Positions 49,105 through 57,687 are shown, counted from the stretch's first letter. The stretch: DNA of 64,000 nt from Bradyrhizobium sp. Ec3.3 (GCF_000472925.1 NZ_AXAS01000031.1:60019-124018), one strand, 5' to 3'. Notes: a model not told the origin generated them from the letters alone. Made by a program: numbers and translations.

Positions 49105-50719
49105 CGGTGCCGATCGCGGACCTCTCTCGCGCGGCGGCATCGCGCCACGACCGGTCTTCGCTGTCGGGGCCGTGCTGCTCGGTTCGTTCCTTGCCAATTT
49201 CGACAGCCGGCTGACCACGGTTGGCCTGCCTGATCTGCGCGGTGCGTTCTCGCTCGGCTTCGACGAGGGAGCCTGGCTCTCCACCGCCGGCATCGGCTCG
49301 CAGATCTTCATCGCGCCCGCGGTGGCCTGGCTGGCGACGGTGTTTGGCCTGCGTCGCGTGCTCGGTATCCCGAGTCTCGTCTACGCCGTCATCTCCTTCA
49401 TCATTCCCTTCGTTCACGATTTTCCAGCGCTGATCGCCCTCAGCATCGTGCATGGCCTGCTGCTCGGCACCTTCGTGCCGGCGACGTTGATGATCGTGTT
49501 CCGCAACCTGCCAATCCGCTGGTGGCTGCCGGCGATTGCGATCTACGCGATCCGCGTCGGCTTTGCGCTGGATACCTCGACCTCGCTGGTCGGCTTCTAT
49601 GTCGACCATCTTGGCTGGCAATGGCTGTACTGGCAGGGCGTCGTCATCGCGCCGCTGATGGGCCTGATGGTCTATCAGGGCACGCCGAGCGAGCCGGTCA
49701 ATCACGACCTGCTGCGCCATGCCGATTGGGGCGGCATGGTGCTGCTCGGTGCCTCCGTGTCGATGATCTATGCCGGCCTCGACCAGGGCAACCGGCTGGA
49801 CTGGCTGGAGTCGGGCACGGTGATGGCGCTGATCACCGGCGGAGCCGTCCTGTTCGTCGGCTTCCTCATCAACGAGTCGCTAGTCCGCCAGCCCTGGGCG
49901 CATGTCAACGTGCTGTTCTCGCGCAATGTCGGATTGTCGCTGATCTTGATCCTGCTCTATACGCTGACCAGCCTCTCCAACTCGTCGCTGGTGCCGAATT
50001 TCCTTGCCACCATCGGCCTGCTCAGGCCCGAACAGAGCGGCCTGTTGCTGCTCACCTATGGCGCGCTACCGATGTTCGTGCTGGTGCCGCTCTCGATCTG
50101 GCTGCTGCGGCATTTCGATACGCGGACGGTGGTGGTCGTGGGATTTGCCTGCTTTGCCGCGGCCAATCTCTGGGGCACCCAGCTCACCCACGAGTGGGCG
50201 CGCGCGGATTTCGTCGGCATCGTGCTGCTGCAGGCGATCGGACAGTCGCTGACCCTGTTGCCGCTCATCATCACGCTGCTGTCGAACTCCGACCCGAGCC
50301 GCGCGACAGCTTTTGCGGCCTATATCCAGATCATGCGGCTTGGCGGCGCCGAGATCGGCGTTGCACTGATGGGAACATGGCTGCGGGTCCGCGAGCAGAT
50401 CCATTCCAACTATCTCGGCCAGTACATTGCCACCGGGGACGTGGACGTGGTCAGGATGCTGAAGCAGCTTGCTGGCCGCTTCGCCGCCCATGGCTTGGGC
50501 GCGGCGCAGGCCCGCGCGGTCGGCACGCTCGCGGGCTTCGTGCAGCGCGAGGCCAATGTGCTCGCCTATATCGACGGCTTCTGGCTGTGCTTCTGGCTCG
50601 CGATCACAGCGCTCGGCTGCGTCGCACTGCTCACCCGCGCGCCGCCCGGACCGTTCACGCCGGCGCCGTTCGGTTTGGCCAAGTCGGTGCTGCGCAAGTG
50701 CGGAGTGGCGGTGACGTAG
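49091..50719 (+). CDS. MFS drug:H+ antiporter, DHA2 (EmrB-like)
   Basis: 542 residues with about 14 membrane helices, the DHA2 pattern. It overlaps the fusion-protein gene by 14 bases and is part of the same transcript, as with emrAB. FLANFDSRLTTVGLPDLRGAF is the first-helix motif; the charged loop of motif A (after helix 2) is FGLRRVLGIP. Substrate unknown. A hydrophilic stretch SNYLGQYIATGDVDVVRMLKQ near residue 445 is the periplasmic loop before the last pair of helices, as in EmrB. Confidence 0.9.
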   Translation: MAANDGADRGPLSRGGIAPRPVFAVGAVLLGSFLANFDSRLTTVGLPDLRGAFSLGFDEGAWLSTAGIGSQIFIAPAVAWLATVFGLRRVLGIPSLVYAVISFIIPFVHDFPALIALSIVHGLLLGTFVPATLMIVFRNLPIRWWLPAIAIYAIRVGFALDTSTSLVGFYVDHLGWQWLYWQGVVIAPLMGLMVYQGTPSEPVNHDLLRHADWGGMVLLGASVSMIYAGLDQGNRLDWLESGTVMALITGGAVLFVGFLINESLVRQPWAHVNVLFSRNVGLSLILILLYTLTSLSNSSLVPNFLATIGLLRPEQSGLLLLTYGALPMFVLVPLSIWLLRHFDTRTVVVVGFACFAAANLWGTQLTHEWARADFVGIVLLQAIGQSLTLLPLIITLLSNSDPSRATAFAAYIQIMRLGGAEIGVALMGTWLRVREQIHSNYLGQYIATGDVDVVRMLKQLAGRFAAHGLGAAQARAVGTLAGFVQREANVLAYIDGFWLCFWLAITALGCVALLTRAPPGPFTPAPFGLAKSVLRKCGVAVT

Positions 50720-50748
50720 AGTGTCCGGATCTTGATCGGGTCGATCTA

Positions 50749-50824
50749 GAGCATGATCCGGAAAAGTGTGCAGCGGTTTTCCCTCGCGACAAACGCGGAA
50801 CGCGTTTGCGCGGAGATCATGCTC
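50749..50824. repeat. GAGCATGATCC palindromic element, copy A4 (short 5' module, long 3' module)
   Basis: Outer arms GAGCATGATCCGG and GGAGATCATGCTC, inner CGGTTTTCCCTCGCGACAA and a CGCGGAACGCGTTTGCGCG stem. It differs from A1 by few bases. It lies between the convergent MFS gene and the unknown helical gene. Confidence 0.88.
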
Positions 50825-50837
50825 AAACAATAACCTG

Positions 50838-50874
50838 AAGCGCGATGACGATTCATCCCAATCCCATCGCGCTT
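50838..50874. terminator. Perfect 10-bp hairpin next to copy A4
   Basis: AAGCGCGATG (50838-50847) and CATCGCGCTT (50865-50874) form a perfect stem with a 17-base loop that itself can pair weakly. It is in the same convergent gap as A4 and follows it by 13 bases. Confidence 0.6.
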
Positions 50875-50889
50875 TAGGCGGCGTGCGGA

Positions 50890-51336
50890 TCAGGCGATAC
50901 TTCTGTCCTCCATCATCCGGCGTTTGACAGTTTCGCAAGTCTTGCGGACATCCTCCGTAAACAGCGCGCATTCTTCGATGCGCTTGAAAATCCTCTTGGC
51001 TTCCTCGCGATATGAGGCCGCGGTATCTCGCATGAAGGCAATCGTCGTGTGCACCTCGGCGGTCATCGCCTCGCATTTTTTCGCCGCGCTGATCAACTCG
51101 GTTCCCATAGCCTCGATCTCTTTGGCCGCGGCCTCATAGTCGCGCACGACGGCCTCGGCAGTGAGCTGGCCTACACGCGAAACCCCATCTCGATGCTCGA
51201 CGTAGTCAGGCAATGGCTCGGATAGAGCCGGTGGGACAACCCAGCCGGGCGACCCGGGCAAAGCCGCCGTGACATCTGCTTCAAGCTTGGCCAGATCTAC
51301 TGCCTTGTTTCTCGGAAATCTTTCGATGTTCGCCAT
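50890..51336 (-). CDS. Helical protein of unknown function
   Basis: 148 residues, preceded by AGGAG. After an N-terminal stretch with PGSPGWVVPPALSEPLPDY, the rest is predicted to be long amphipathic helices (RDYEAAAKEIEAMGTELISAAKKCEAMTAEVH in two stretches and REEAKRIFKRIEECALF...ETVKRRMMEDR), likely a coiled coil. No signal peptide, no known motif. Five cysteine-containing positions are unremarkable. It may be lineage-specific. Confidence 0.65.
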   Translation of the reverse strand: MANIERFPRNKAVDLAKLEADVTAALPGSPGWVVPPALSEPLPDYVEHRDGVSRVGQLTAEAVVRDYEAAAKEIEAMGTELISAAKKCEAMTAEVHTTIAFMRDTAASYREEAKRIFKRIEECALFTEDVRKTCETVKRRMMEDRSIA

Positions 51337-51645
51337 GGATCAATTCTCCTACTGGACTCTACCCCTTTAGGAAATGGAGCCAATGCGCGAGAGATTCCTG
51401 ACAACAGTCGCAGGCCCCGCTATTCCGCGGGACCCCCCGCCGGAATGGCGAGCTGATTGAGAATCCTGATTCGTGGCGAAAGATTCACGAAACTGCGGCG
51501 ATGGTCCATCGTGAGGACGTCCTCCTCGGACGCCCACTTTCAGGCTCTCGATCGCAGGAGCACCCCAACCTCCACCGCAAAGCGGGAGAGGGAGCGATCT
51601 CCTTGGCGGTCCGCAACCGGACTCAGGCGATCGCTCTAATCGCCG
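51337..51645. other. 309-base gap with fragment of family E repeat
   Basis: The only recognisable element is the arm CCAACCTCCACCGC...GCGGGAGAGGGAGCG around 51564-51595, a degraded E-type palindrome. The rest is unremarkable and I see no gene. Confidence 0.5.
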
Positions 51646-52386
51646 TCAGCGCATATACCGTGCCGGCTCGATCAGCTCCGGTCGCCGGCCCGACAGGCGC
51701 TTGTGCATGTGGACCATGAAGGCCATGCCGAAGATCGGCGTCGCCAGGTTGACGATCGGGATCGACACGAAGGCGGCGATGATCAGGCCGGCGGCGAAGA
51801 TGGTTGCCGCATTGTCGCGCCGCATCGCCTTGGCTTCCTCCGGCGGGCGGAAGCGCATGGCGGCAAGCTCGAAATATTCGCGGCCCAGAAGCCATGCGGT
51901 GGCGATGAAGAAGATCAGGAAGCCGGCGCCCGCCAGGAACACGAAGGGCAGCACGATCAGATAGACCAGGATGGTCAGCAGCGCCGTCTTGACGCCCTCA
52001 TGGATGGCCATCGTGAACGGCAGCGCGACGCCGGGGCGCTCGGCCGGATAGTGCTCGCGCTCGACATGATGGGCGACGTCGTCGACGAACAGGCTCGCCA
52101 CCAGCGAGGTGATCGCGGGCATCAGGAGGATTCCGCCGAAGACGACGCCAAGGCCGGCCGCGATCGAGACGATCCAGGACAGCACCTCGAGGGCGGAGTG
52201 CCAGCCGGGGCCGAGCAGCCCCTCGAGCCAGACCTCGCCATAGGTGGCAAACCAGCTGAGCAGACGCTGCAAGCCGACCGCCAGCACGGTGATCAGCACG
52301 AGCGCGACGCCGATCGAGCGCCACAGGATCGAGCGCATCGGCGGCGAGATGATCTGCGACAGCGCCTTGACGGCGGCATCAAGCAT
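51646..52386 (-). CDS. CysZ/EI24-like membrane protein
   Basis: 246 residues from ATG 52386 (GAGAGG ribosome site). Four or five membrane helices around 25-45, 65-95, 135-165 and 190-215, with the EI24/CysZ blocks LVASLFVDDVAHHVEREHYP and LLGREYFELAAMRFRP. CysZ proteins take up sulfate, but alphaproteobacterial EI24-like proteins are not well characterised, so sulfate transport is only possible. The longer GTG start at 52401 is less likely. Confidence 0.8.
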   Translation of the reverse strand: MLDAAVKALSQIISPPMRSILWRSIGVALVLITVLAVGLQRLLSWFATYGEVWLEGLLGPGWHSALEVLSWIVSIAAGLGVVFGGILLMPAITSLVASLFVDDVAHHVEREHYPAERPGVALPFTMAIHEGVKTALLTILVYLIVLPFVFLAGAGFLIFFIATAWLLGREYFELAAMRFRPPEEAKAMRRDNAATIFAAGLIIAAFVSIPIVNLATPIFGMAFMVHMHKRLSGRRPELIEPARYMR

Positions 52387-52474
52387 CGGGGTACCTCTCA
52401 CGAGAATTCACTCGCGAGAGGTAGACATGCCGGCCGCTTTCGGCAAGGGAGGCTGACCTGCCGCCGCGTGCGGC

Positions 52475-53647
52475 CTATTCTTCGGCCGCGATGCTGGCCC
52501 AGCAGGTGATCGCGCTACAGACCGAGCTCCAGCGGCCAAAACCCTTGTAGATCTGGGCCGCGACCTGCTCCTGCTGCTTCAGCGTGCCCTCGGCCTTGAT
52601 CTGAGGGTCGGAGACGTTGCGGATCGCAAGCCAGCGCGGCGCCTTCGCGCCCATGTCCTTGGCGACGAGCCCGAGGATCGCGTCGCCCATCTCGGAGACG
52701 TCACCGAGGCCCTGGAGATGGAAATGATCGTCCGAGGTGTCGAAGCCGAAGAAATCGGTGGTGACCACGGACGAGCTCAATCCGCTCGGCTTCACCACGA
52801 AGATTTTTGGCGGCCGCGTATTGTCCTTCGGCAGTTGCCCGGCATTGGCCTTGAACAGCGCCTTGGCCTCTGCAAAACGCGTCGTCTTCGCCGACTTGCT
52901 CGAAAAATGCTCTTGCGCGAACGGCTGCTTCTTGAACTTCGACAGGCAGTCGAAGCGAACGATCGGGCTGACGATGACGTCGCCAACCTCGACCTGCTTG
53001 CCGATGCCGCCGGCGGTTCCCGTGGTGATGACGAGCGAGGGCTGCACCTCCTGGATGATCTGGCGCCAGACGTCGATGTTCGGCAATTGCGGGCCGTCCT
53101 GCGACATGTGCGAATCGGACTTGAAGATCACGACCTTCTTCTTGCCGATCGTGGTGGTCCAGTAGGTGCCGAGCCGCTTCAGCTCCATGGCCGGGCAGCC
53201 GTTCCGCATCTTCTTGGAGATGGTCGTGAAATTGTGCTTGTAGGGCAGGTAGTCGTTGCGGGAGTCCTTGCCCGGCGTCAGCACGCGGCTGAGCGCATGG
53301 CCCTCGTCGACGGTCCAGGTCACCACCAGCACGTCGGCGCGCGGCAACGGGCTGTTGCCGTTGCCCCTCGGCTTCGGCCCGGTCTGCGGCGCGAGCCCCT
53401 TCGGCCAGGGAATGTCGGTGAAGCGCGACAGCCCGGTCGCGGTCGAGAAGGCCATGAACTCGCGGCCCGCAGGCGATTCCGAATCGAAATCGATGATCTC
53501 GCGCTGAAAATCTTCCGGAGAAACTTTTGCGGACCGTTTCACCGCTGCGTCCGCCAGGCGCTTGACAGTATAGGTCTCGCGCGGCGGCGGCGTCGTGATC
53601 GGATCGAAACCAAGATTTCTCTGAACCCATTTGCGGTCAGCCAGCAT
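52475..53647 (-). CDS. Nucleoside phosphorylase/nucleosidase-like protein
   Basis: 390 residues. The first 100 residues have no recognised domain. The PNP/MTAN-like domain runs from about 104 (ADVLVVTWTVDEGHALSRVL) to 350, with TGTAGGIGKQVEVGDVIVSP at 209-228, GDVSEMGDAILGLVAKDM at 315-332 and the catalytic-like Asp347 in RNVSDP. No signal peptide. The substrate is not predictable; a hydrolase or phosphorylase acting on a nucleoside-like ligand is plausible. It is divergent from the S53 protease gene, with a shared AT-rich promoter gap. Confidence 0.75.
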   Translation of the reverse strand: MLADRKWVQRNLGFDPITTPPPRETYTVKRLADAAVKRSAKVSPEDFQREIIDFDSESPAGREFMAFSTATGLSRFTDIPWPKGLAPQTGPKPRGNGNSPLPRADVLVVTWTVDEGHALSRVLTPGKDSRNDYLPYKHNFTTISKKMRNGCPAMELKRLGTYWTTTIGKKKVVIFKSDSHMSQDGPQLPNIDVWRQIIQEVQPSLVITTGTAGGIGKQVEVGDVIVSPIVRFDCLSKFKKQPFAQEHFSSKSAKTTRFAEAKALFKANAGQLPKDNTRPPKIFVVKPSGLSSSVVTTDFFGFDTSDDHFHLQGLGDVSEMGDAILGLVAKDMGAKAPRWLAIRNVSDPQIKAEGTLKQQEQVAAQIYKGFGRWSSVCSAITCWASIAAEE

Positions 53648-53917
53648 CGCTCAACTCCTGCGCCAATTGATTTTGAGAGTATCTTCCATTGGTCGGCCAA
53701 GCACGCCGACGGTTGCAATTTTAAATCGAGTTCGCTGACATCGATTGGTCCGAGCCACTGACCAATTCTGTTCCGGATTGAGATGTCGATGTTTTGATCG
53801 GTATAACAAAGGTATTTCTGAAAAAAGATCGTCAAATATCTGAACCAATTTCGACCTCAGATTACACCTATAGTTGAATACCGGCAATCGCCCTTCCAAT
53901 CACAAACGGAGGAAGTC
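53648..53917. other. AT-rich divergent promoter region between PNP-like and S53 genes
   Basis: By hand count about 45% G+C over the 270 bases, clearly lower than flanking genes. It should hold both promoters. Sequences such as TTGATTTTGAG near 53667 and TTTGATCGGTATAAC near 53793 could be promoter elements, but I cannot assign a sigma factor. Confidence 0.5.
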
Positions 53918-55561
53918 ATGGCAGGCACGGTCAAACGCGTGGCGCTGGCGAACAGCGCGCGGAAGTTGCCGAAGGGGGCCAAGCTGGTTGGCGCGGCCGA
54001 TCCCAAGCAGGAGATCGAGATCAGCGTCCGCCTGCGCGCCAAGCGCTCCGACGATGACACCGTGATGGCGCTGGGTGCGCAATTGCCGCGTGAACGGCAA
54101 TATCTTTCCCGCAGCGAATTTGCCGAGCAGATGGGTGCCGATCCCGCTGATGTCGCCAAGATCGACAATTTTGCCCATCACCACGATCTCAACGTCAAGA
54201 GCGTGCATCTGGCCTCGCGCACAGTGAAGCTGACCGGCACGGTGAAGGCGCTGAGCGCGGCCTTCGGCGTCAAGCTCAACAAGGTCAAGCATGAGGGCGG
54301 GACCTACCGGATGCGCAAGGGCAGCGTGCAGATCCCGGCCGAGCTCGAGGGGATCGTCATTGGCGTGCACGGGCTCGACAATCGCCCGGTCGCGCGTCCG
54401 CACTTCCGGCACAAGCGGATCGGGCGGGCGGCGATCGCGCGCGCGGCGCAGAGCCGCAGCTTCTCGGTCGAGCAGATCGCCCAGCTCTACAACTTTCCGG
54501 ACGGCGAGACCGGCGCCGGCCAGTGCATCGCCATCATCGAGCTCAACGACATCGACCAGAAGGGCAAGCCGACAGGAGCCGGTTACAAGACATCGGACCT
54601 GAAGACATTCTTCAAGAAGGCGGGAATCCCGATGCCGCAGATCGCGCCGACGAGCGTCGACGGCGGAGCCAACAAACCCGGCCGTTCCGAAGCCGACGGC
54701 GAGGTCGTGCTCGACATCGAGGTGGCCGGCGCGATCGCGCCCGGCGCCAAGATCGTGGTCTATTTTGCGCCCAACACCACCAACGGCTTCATCGATGCGG
54801 TGAAGGCTGCAGTCCACGACAGCGCGCGAAAACCCTCGGTGATCTCGATCAGCTGGGGTGGCCCGGAAGATCCGGAGAACTCGCAACAGTTCCTCGACGG
54901 TCTCAATGAGGCGATCCGCGACGCGGCCGCAATGGGCGTCACCGTCTGTGTCGCCTCCGGTGATAACGGGTCGGCTGACATGGGCGAAGGTTGGGACGGC
55001 AAGCCGCATGCTGACTTCCCGGCGTCGAGCCCGTTTGCGCTGGCCTGCGGCGGCACCAATCTCACGGCGCCGAACGGCCACATCCAGGAAGTGGTCTGGA
55101 ACGGCGGGCCGGAGGATGGAGCGGGCGGCGGCGGCGTCAGCATCGTGTTCGCCCAGCCAAAGTACCAGGCCAACGCCCATGTCCCGAAATCGCCGGCACA
55201 TCACAGCGGGCGCGGCGTGCCCGATATCGCGGGCGACGCCGATCCGGCCACCGGCTATCAGATCTTCCTCAATGGCGCCGGCGCCACGATCGGCGGCACC
55301 AGCGCAGTGGCGCCGCTGATGGCGGGGTTGATCGCGCGGATCAATGAAGCCACGACCAAGAAGTTCGGCAAGACGGTCGGTTTCATCAATCCGCTGATCT
55401 ACGCAGCCGGCGCGCAAGGCGCGTTTCGCGACATCACCAGCGGCAACAACGACATCACCGGTCAGTTGCACGGCATGTACAAGGCCGGCCCCGGCTGGGA
55501 TGCCTGTTCCGGGCTCGGCGTTCCCAACGGCACCAAGTTGCAGGATCTGCTGGCGGCGTGA
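53918..55561 (+). CDS. Kumamolisin-like S53 family serine-carboxyl peptidase
   Basis: 547 residues. Pro-kumamolisin domain (about 20-150), cleavage region near 170-180, then the catalytic domain closely resembling kumamolisin. The active site is Glu262 and Asp266 (DGEVVLD), Asp349 in ASGDNGS as oxyanion partner, and Ser462 in GGTSAVAP. The calcium site is DITSGNN (Asp505) and AGPGWD (Asp528). No Sec or Tat signal is visible at the N-terminus, as in some bacterial sedolisins. GGAGG precedes the ATG. These enzymes act at acidic pH; substrate unknown. Confidence 0.93.
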   Translation: MAGTVKRVALANSARKLPKGAKLVGAADPKQEIEISVRLRAKRSDDDTVMALGAQLPRERQYLSRSEFAEQMGADPADVAKIDNFAHHHDLNVKSVHLASRTVKLTGTVKALSAAFGVKLNKVKHEGGTYRMRKGSVQIPAELEGIVIGVHGLDNRPVARPHFRHKRIGRAAIARAAQSRSFSVEQIAQLYNFPDGETGAGQCIAIIELNDIDQKGKPTGAGYKTSDLKTFFKKAGIPMPQIAPTSVDGGANKPGRSEADGEVVLDIEVAGAIAPGAKIVVYFAPNTTNGFIDAVKAAVHDSARKPSVISISWGGPEDPENSQQFLDGLNEAIRDAAAMGVTVCVASGDNGSADMGEGWDGKPHADFPASSPFALACGGTNLTAPNGHIQEVVWNGGPEDGAGGGGVSIVFAQPKYQANAHVPKSPAHHSGRGVPDIAGDADPATGYQIFLNGAGATIGGTSAVAPLMAGLIARINEATTKKFGKTVGFINPLIYAAGAQGAFRDITSGNNDITGQLHGMYKAGPGWDACSGLGVPNGTKLQDLLAA

Positions 55562-55577
55562 TTCGCGCGTGCTTCTC

Positions 55578-55603
55578 CCTCTCCCCGTTCTTACGGGGAG
55601 AGG
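55578..55603. terminator. Perfect 11-bp hairpin after the S53 protease gene
   Basis: CCTCTCCCCGT, loop TCTT, and ACGGGGAGAGG, starting 17 bases after the stop codon. It is a family E-type arm pair used as a likely terminator, followed by GGTTGGGGTGAGGG. Confidence 0.75.
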
Positions 55604-55737
55604 TTGGGGTGAGGGGCTGCATCCGCGATCACGGAGAGAGTGAGACGCGCCGAGTGCGCCTCCTTTCCGGGGCGTGGCGTCGGTCACGCCGCATCGGCCG
55701 GCTTGCCGATGCATCCGAGCTGTGCGAATAAGCTGAT

Positions 55738-55788
55738 ATGACCGACCCGATGACCCCTTTCATCTGCACCTGGTGGCGCTCCTTCTGA
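55738..55788 (+). CDS. Putative tryptophan leader peptide (16 residues)
   Basis: The short frame reads MTDPMTPFICTWWRSF and stop. Two adjacent Trp codons are at 55771-55776, 9 bases before the stop. It is placed 113 bases upstream of the accessory trpS gene and overlaps a set of mutually exclusive hairpins, as in ribosome-mediated attenuators of trp operons. The ribosome site is weak (AATAAG). An inner start at 55750 would still include both Trp codons. Confidence 0.6.
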   Translation: MTDPMTPFICTWWRSF

Positions 55789-55844
55789 AGGAGCGGCGCG
55801 TCGTCATGTCTTTCATTCGACCATCGCCGCCGTGTTCGGCATGG
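55738..55844 (+). promoter_or_regulatory. Putative ribosome-mediated tryptophan attenuator of trpS
   Basis: Segment 1:2 is CGCTCCTTC (55777-55785) with GAAGGAGCG (55787-55795), with the leader stop codon at its turn. Segment 2:3 can instead pair GCGGCG (55793-55798) with CGCCGC (55825-55830). Segment 3:4 is CCAT/GCCG (55821-55829) with CGGC/ATGG (55837-55844), a hairpin with one bulge. Stalling at the Trp codons would block 1:2, let 2:3 form and prevent 3:4. The last hairpin is not followed by a U-run, so it may not be a classical terminator. Confidence 0.5.
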
Positions 55845-55900
55845 TCGTGATCCCAGGAACCCACTGTCGAAGCGCGGCGGCTCCAATCCCGGAGACGTCA

Positions 55901-56927
55901 ATGCTTTCCCCTGCGCAAGACAAGCCGACCATCAAGCCGATCATCCTGACCGGTGATCGCCCTACCGGCCCGCTGCATCTCGGGCACTATGCGGGCTCGC
56001 TGCGAAACCGCGTCGCGCTGCAGCGGTCGCACCGGCAATACGTCCTCATCGCCGATCATCAGGCGCTGACCGACAACTTCGACGATCCCGACAAGGTGAA
56101 GCGCAACGTCATCGAGGTGGCGCTGGATTATCTCGCCGTCGGCATCGATCCCTCCGAGACGACGATCTGTCTGCAATCGGCACTGCCGGCGCTGGCGGAG
56201 CTGTCATTGCTTTATCTGAACTTCGTCACCGTGGCGGCTTGAGCGCAACCCGACAGTCAAGGCGGAAATCCAGATGCGCGGCTTCGAGCGCGACATCCCG
56301 GCCGGTTTCCTCTGCTATCCCGTCGCGCAAGCTGCCGATATCACCGCGTTCAGGGCGAGCGTCGTTCCCGTGGGCGAGGATCAGGCGCCGATGATCGAGC
56401 AGACCAACGAGATCGTGCGGCGGATCAACCGCCAGGTCGGACGAAGACTATTGCCGGAAGCCGAAGCGATGATCCCGGCCACGGGGCGGCTTCCCGGCAT
56501 CGACGGCCGGGCGAAGATGAGCAAGTCGCTGGGCAACAACATCGCCCTGTCGGCGTCGCCGGGTGAGATTCGCGAGGCCGTGCGCAAAATGTACACCGAC
56601 CCCCGACATGTCAGGGCCAGCGACCCCGGACAGGTCGAGGGCAATGTCGTCTTCACCTATCTCGATGCATTCGCCGAGGATCAGGCCGAGGTGGAGGAGC
56701 TCAAGGCGCGCTATCGGGCAGGGGGCCTCGGCGACGTCAAGGTCAAGAAACGCCTGGAGGATATCTTGCAAGCCTTGCTCGCGCCGGTCCGGGAACGCCG
56801 ACACCGGCTCGCGCGGGATCAATCCCATGTACTGGCAGAGCTACGCAAAGGAACCGAGCGCGCGAAAGAGGTCACGCAGGCGACGCTCGACGAGGTCAAG
56901 GCAGGCTTGGGGTTGTTTTCGTTTTGA
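55901..56927 (+). pseudogene. trpS: Accessory tryptophanyl-tRNA synthetase, frameshifted
   Basis: The first frame (55901-56242) starts MLSPAQDKPTIKP with GGAG upstream and has the ATP-binding HIGH-like motif PTGPLHLGHYAGSL. It stops at TGA 56240. The second frame (in use from 56235, RLERNPTVK, first ATG 56274) continues the same protein with VPVGEDQAPMIEQT and KMSKS. The join lacks two bases: the family has VARLERNPTVK, here GTGGCG overlaps CGG by two. A CG deletion in a GCGCGG run explains it. Full protein would be about 342 residues, of the Gram-positive-like TrpRS group. It cannot make full-length enzyme without recoding. Confidence 0.85.
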
Positions 56928-56982
56928 AGCTGTGCCGAGGCGGATGACGCTCTCTTCCCTCCTCCCCCTTGTGGAAGAAGGT

Positions 56983-56995
56983 GGCGCGAAGCGCC
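56983..56995. terminator. Hairpin at the end of the trpS region
   Basis: GGCGC, loop GAA, GCGCC: a short perfect stem, the remnant of a family E element (the GCGAAGCGCCGGATG part of it), between the convergent trpS pseudogene and the exported protein gene. Confidence 0.45.
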
Positions 56996-57000
56996 GGATG

Positions 57001-57402
57001 TTATGTCATGCTGCCCGGCATGAAGCATCGGATGTCGATCCTCAGCACAGACGGCTCTGCATAAGACCTTATATAAACCGGCCAGACCATCGCCCGGCCA
57101 ACCTGGTTCGGTTCTTTGATCACCGCATCGTCCGGGACGTCCCACCATTCACCTCCTGTACGGACGCGATAGTGGTCGTTCTTGCTTTCCCAATCGACCT
57201 CCGACAACGCTTTCCCGTCAGCGTCGGAGCAACAAAGCCCTTTACCTGACCTGAGCTTCTCGAACCAACCTTTGAGGGGAGAGTTTGCATAGCGGCCATC
57301 GACATCGCCGGCGACCGCTGTGTGAAGTGCTGAAACAGGGCCAGCGAGAATGAGTACAACGACCGACGTGGCAAGGATCGTCCTGTCTCGTGGGGCAATC
57401 AT
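57001..57402 (-). CDS. Exported protein of unknown function
   Basis: 133 residues from ATG 57402. N-terminal hydrophobic signal (ILATSVVVLILAGPVSALHTAVAG). The mature part has GLCCSDADGKALSEVDWESKNDHYRV, RTGGEWWDVPDDAVIKEPN and a C-terminal IRCFMPGS. The arrangement with CCSDADG and WWDVPDDAV is seen in many small exported rhizobial proteins I believe, but I know no function. The frame is open further upstream to 57516 and that extension is not supported. Confidence 0.75.
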   Translation of the reverse strand: MIAPRDRTILATSVVVLILAGPVSALHTAVAGDVDGRYANSPLKGWFEKLRSGKGLCCSDADGKALSEVDWESKNDHYRVRTGGEWWDVPDDAVIKEPNQVGRAMVWPVYIRSYAEPSVLRIDIRCFMPGSMT

Positions 57403-57630
57403 TGCGTGGATCTTTTTTTCGAGGGCTGAGCGGACGACCCCGGCTACAGGTGAGGATGACCGGGGCCGCCGACGATCCTCAGCTACAGTGCCTGAAAGGC
57501 GCCCCCCAAGGATCACGACTGATGCTTAGAAAAGAATCAAAAAGCGGTCTTGTGATTGCGCGCCAACATTTTTGCTTCTTGCGCCTCGCTTCGAGATACG
57601 AGCATTCAGTCACGCGCTTCGCGAAAGAGA

Positions 57631-57660
57631 CCCCTCACGCCTTCCCACAAGGAGAGAGGG
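57631..57660. repeat. Fragment of family E repeat
   Basis: CCCCTCACGCCTTCCC and GGAGAGAGGG resemble the ends of a family E element. It lies in the 285-base gap between the exported protein gene and nikR, which otherwise holds no gene I can support. Confidence 0.45.
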
Positions 57661-57687
57661 TGCACCGTGCGTGCGGCGAAGGCTACG

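Noticed and set aside
56231..56245. Programmed +1 frameshifting at GCT-TGA in trpS
   Set aside because: Would skip a residue conserved in the family, and no slippery or stimulatory sequence like that of prfB is seen; a 2-nt deletion explains the data better.
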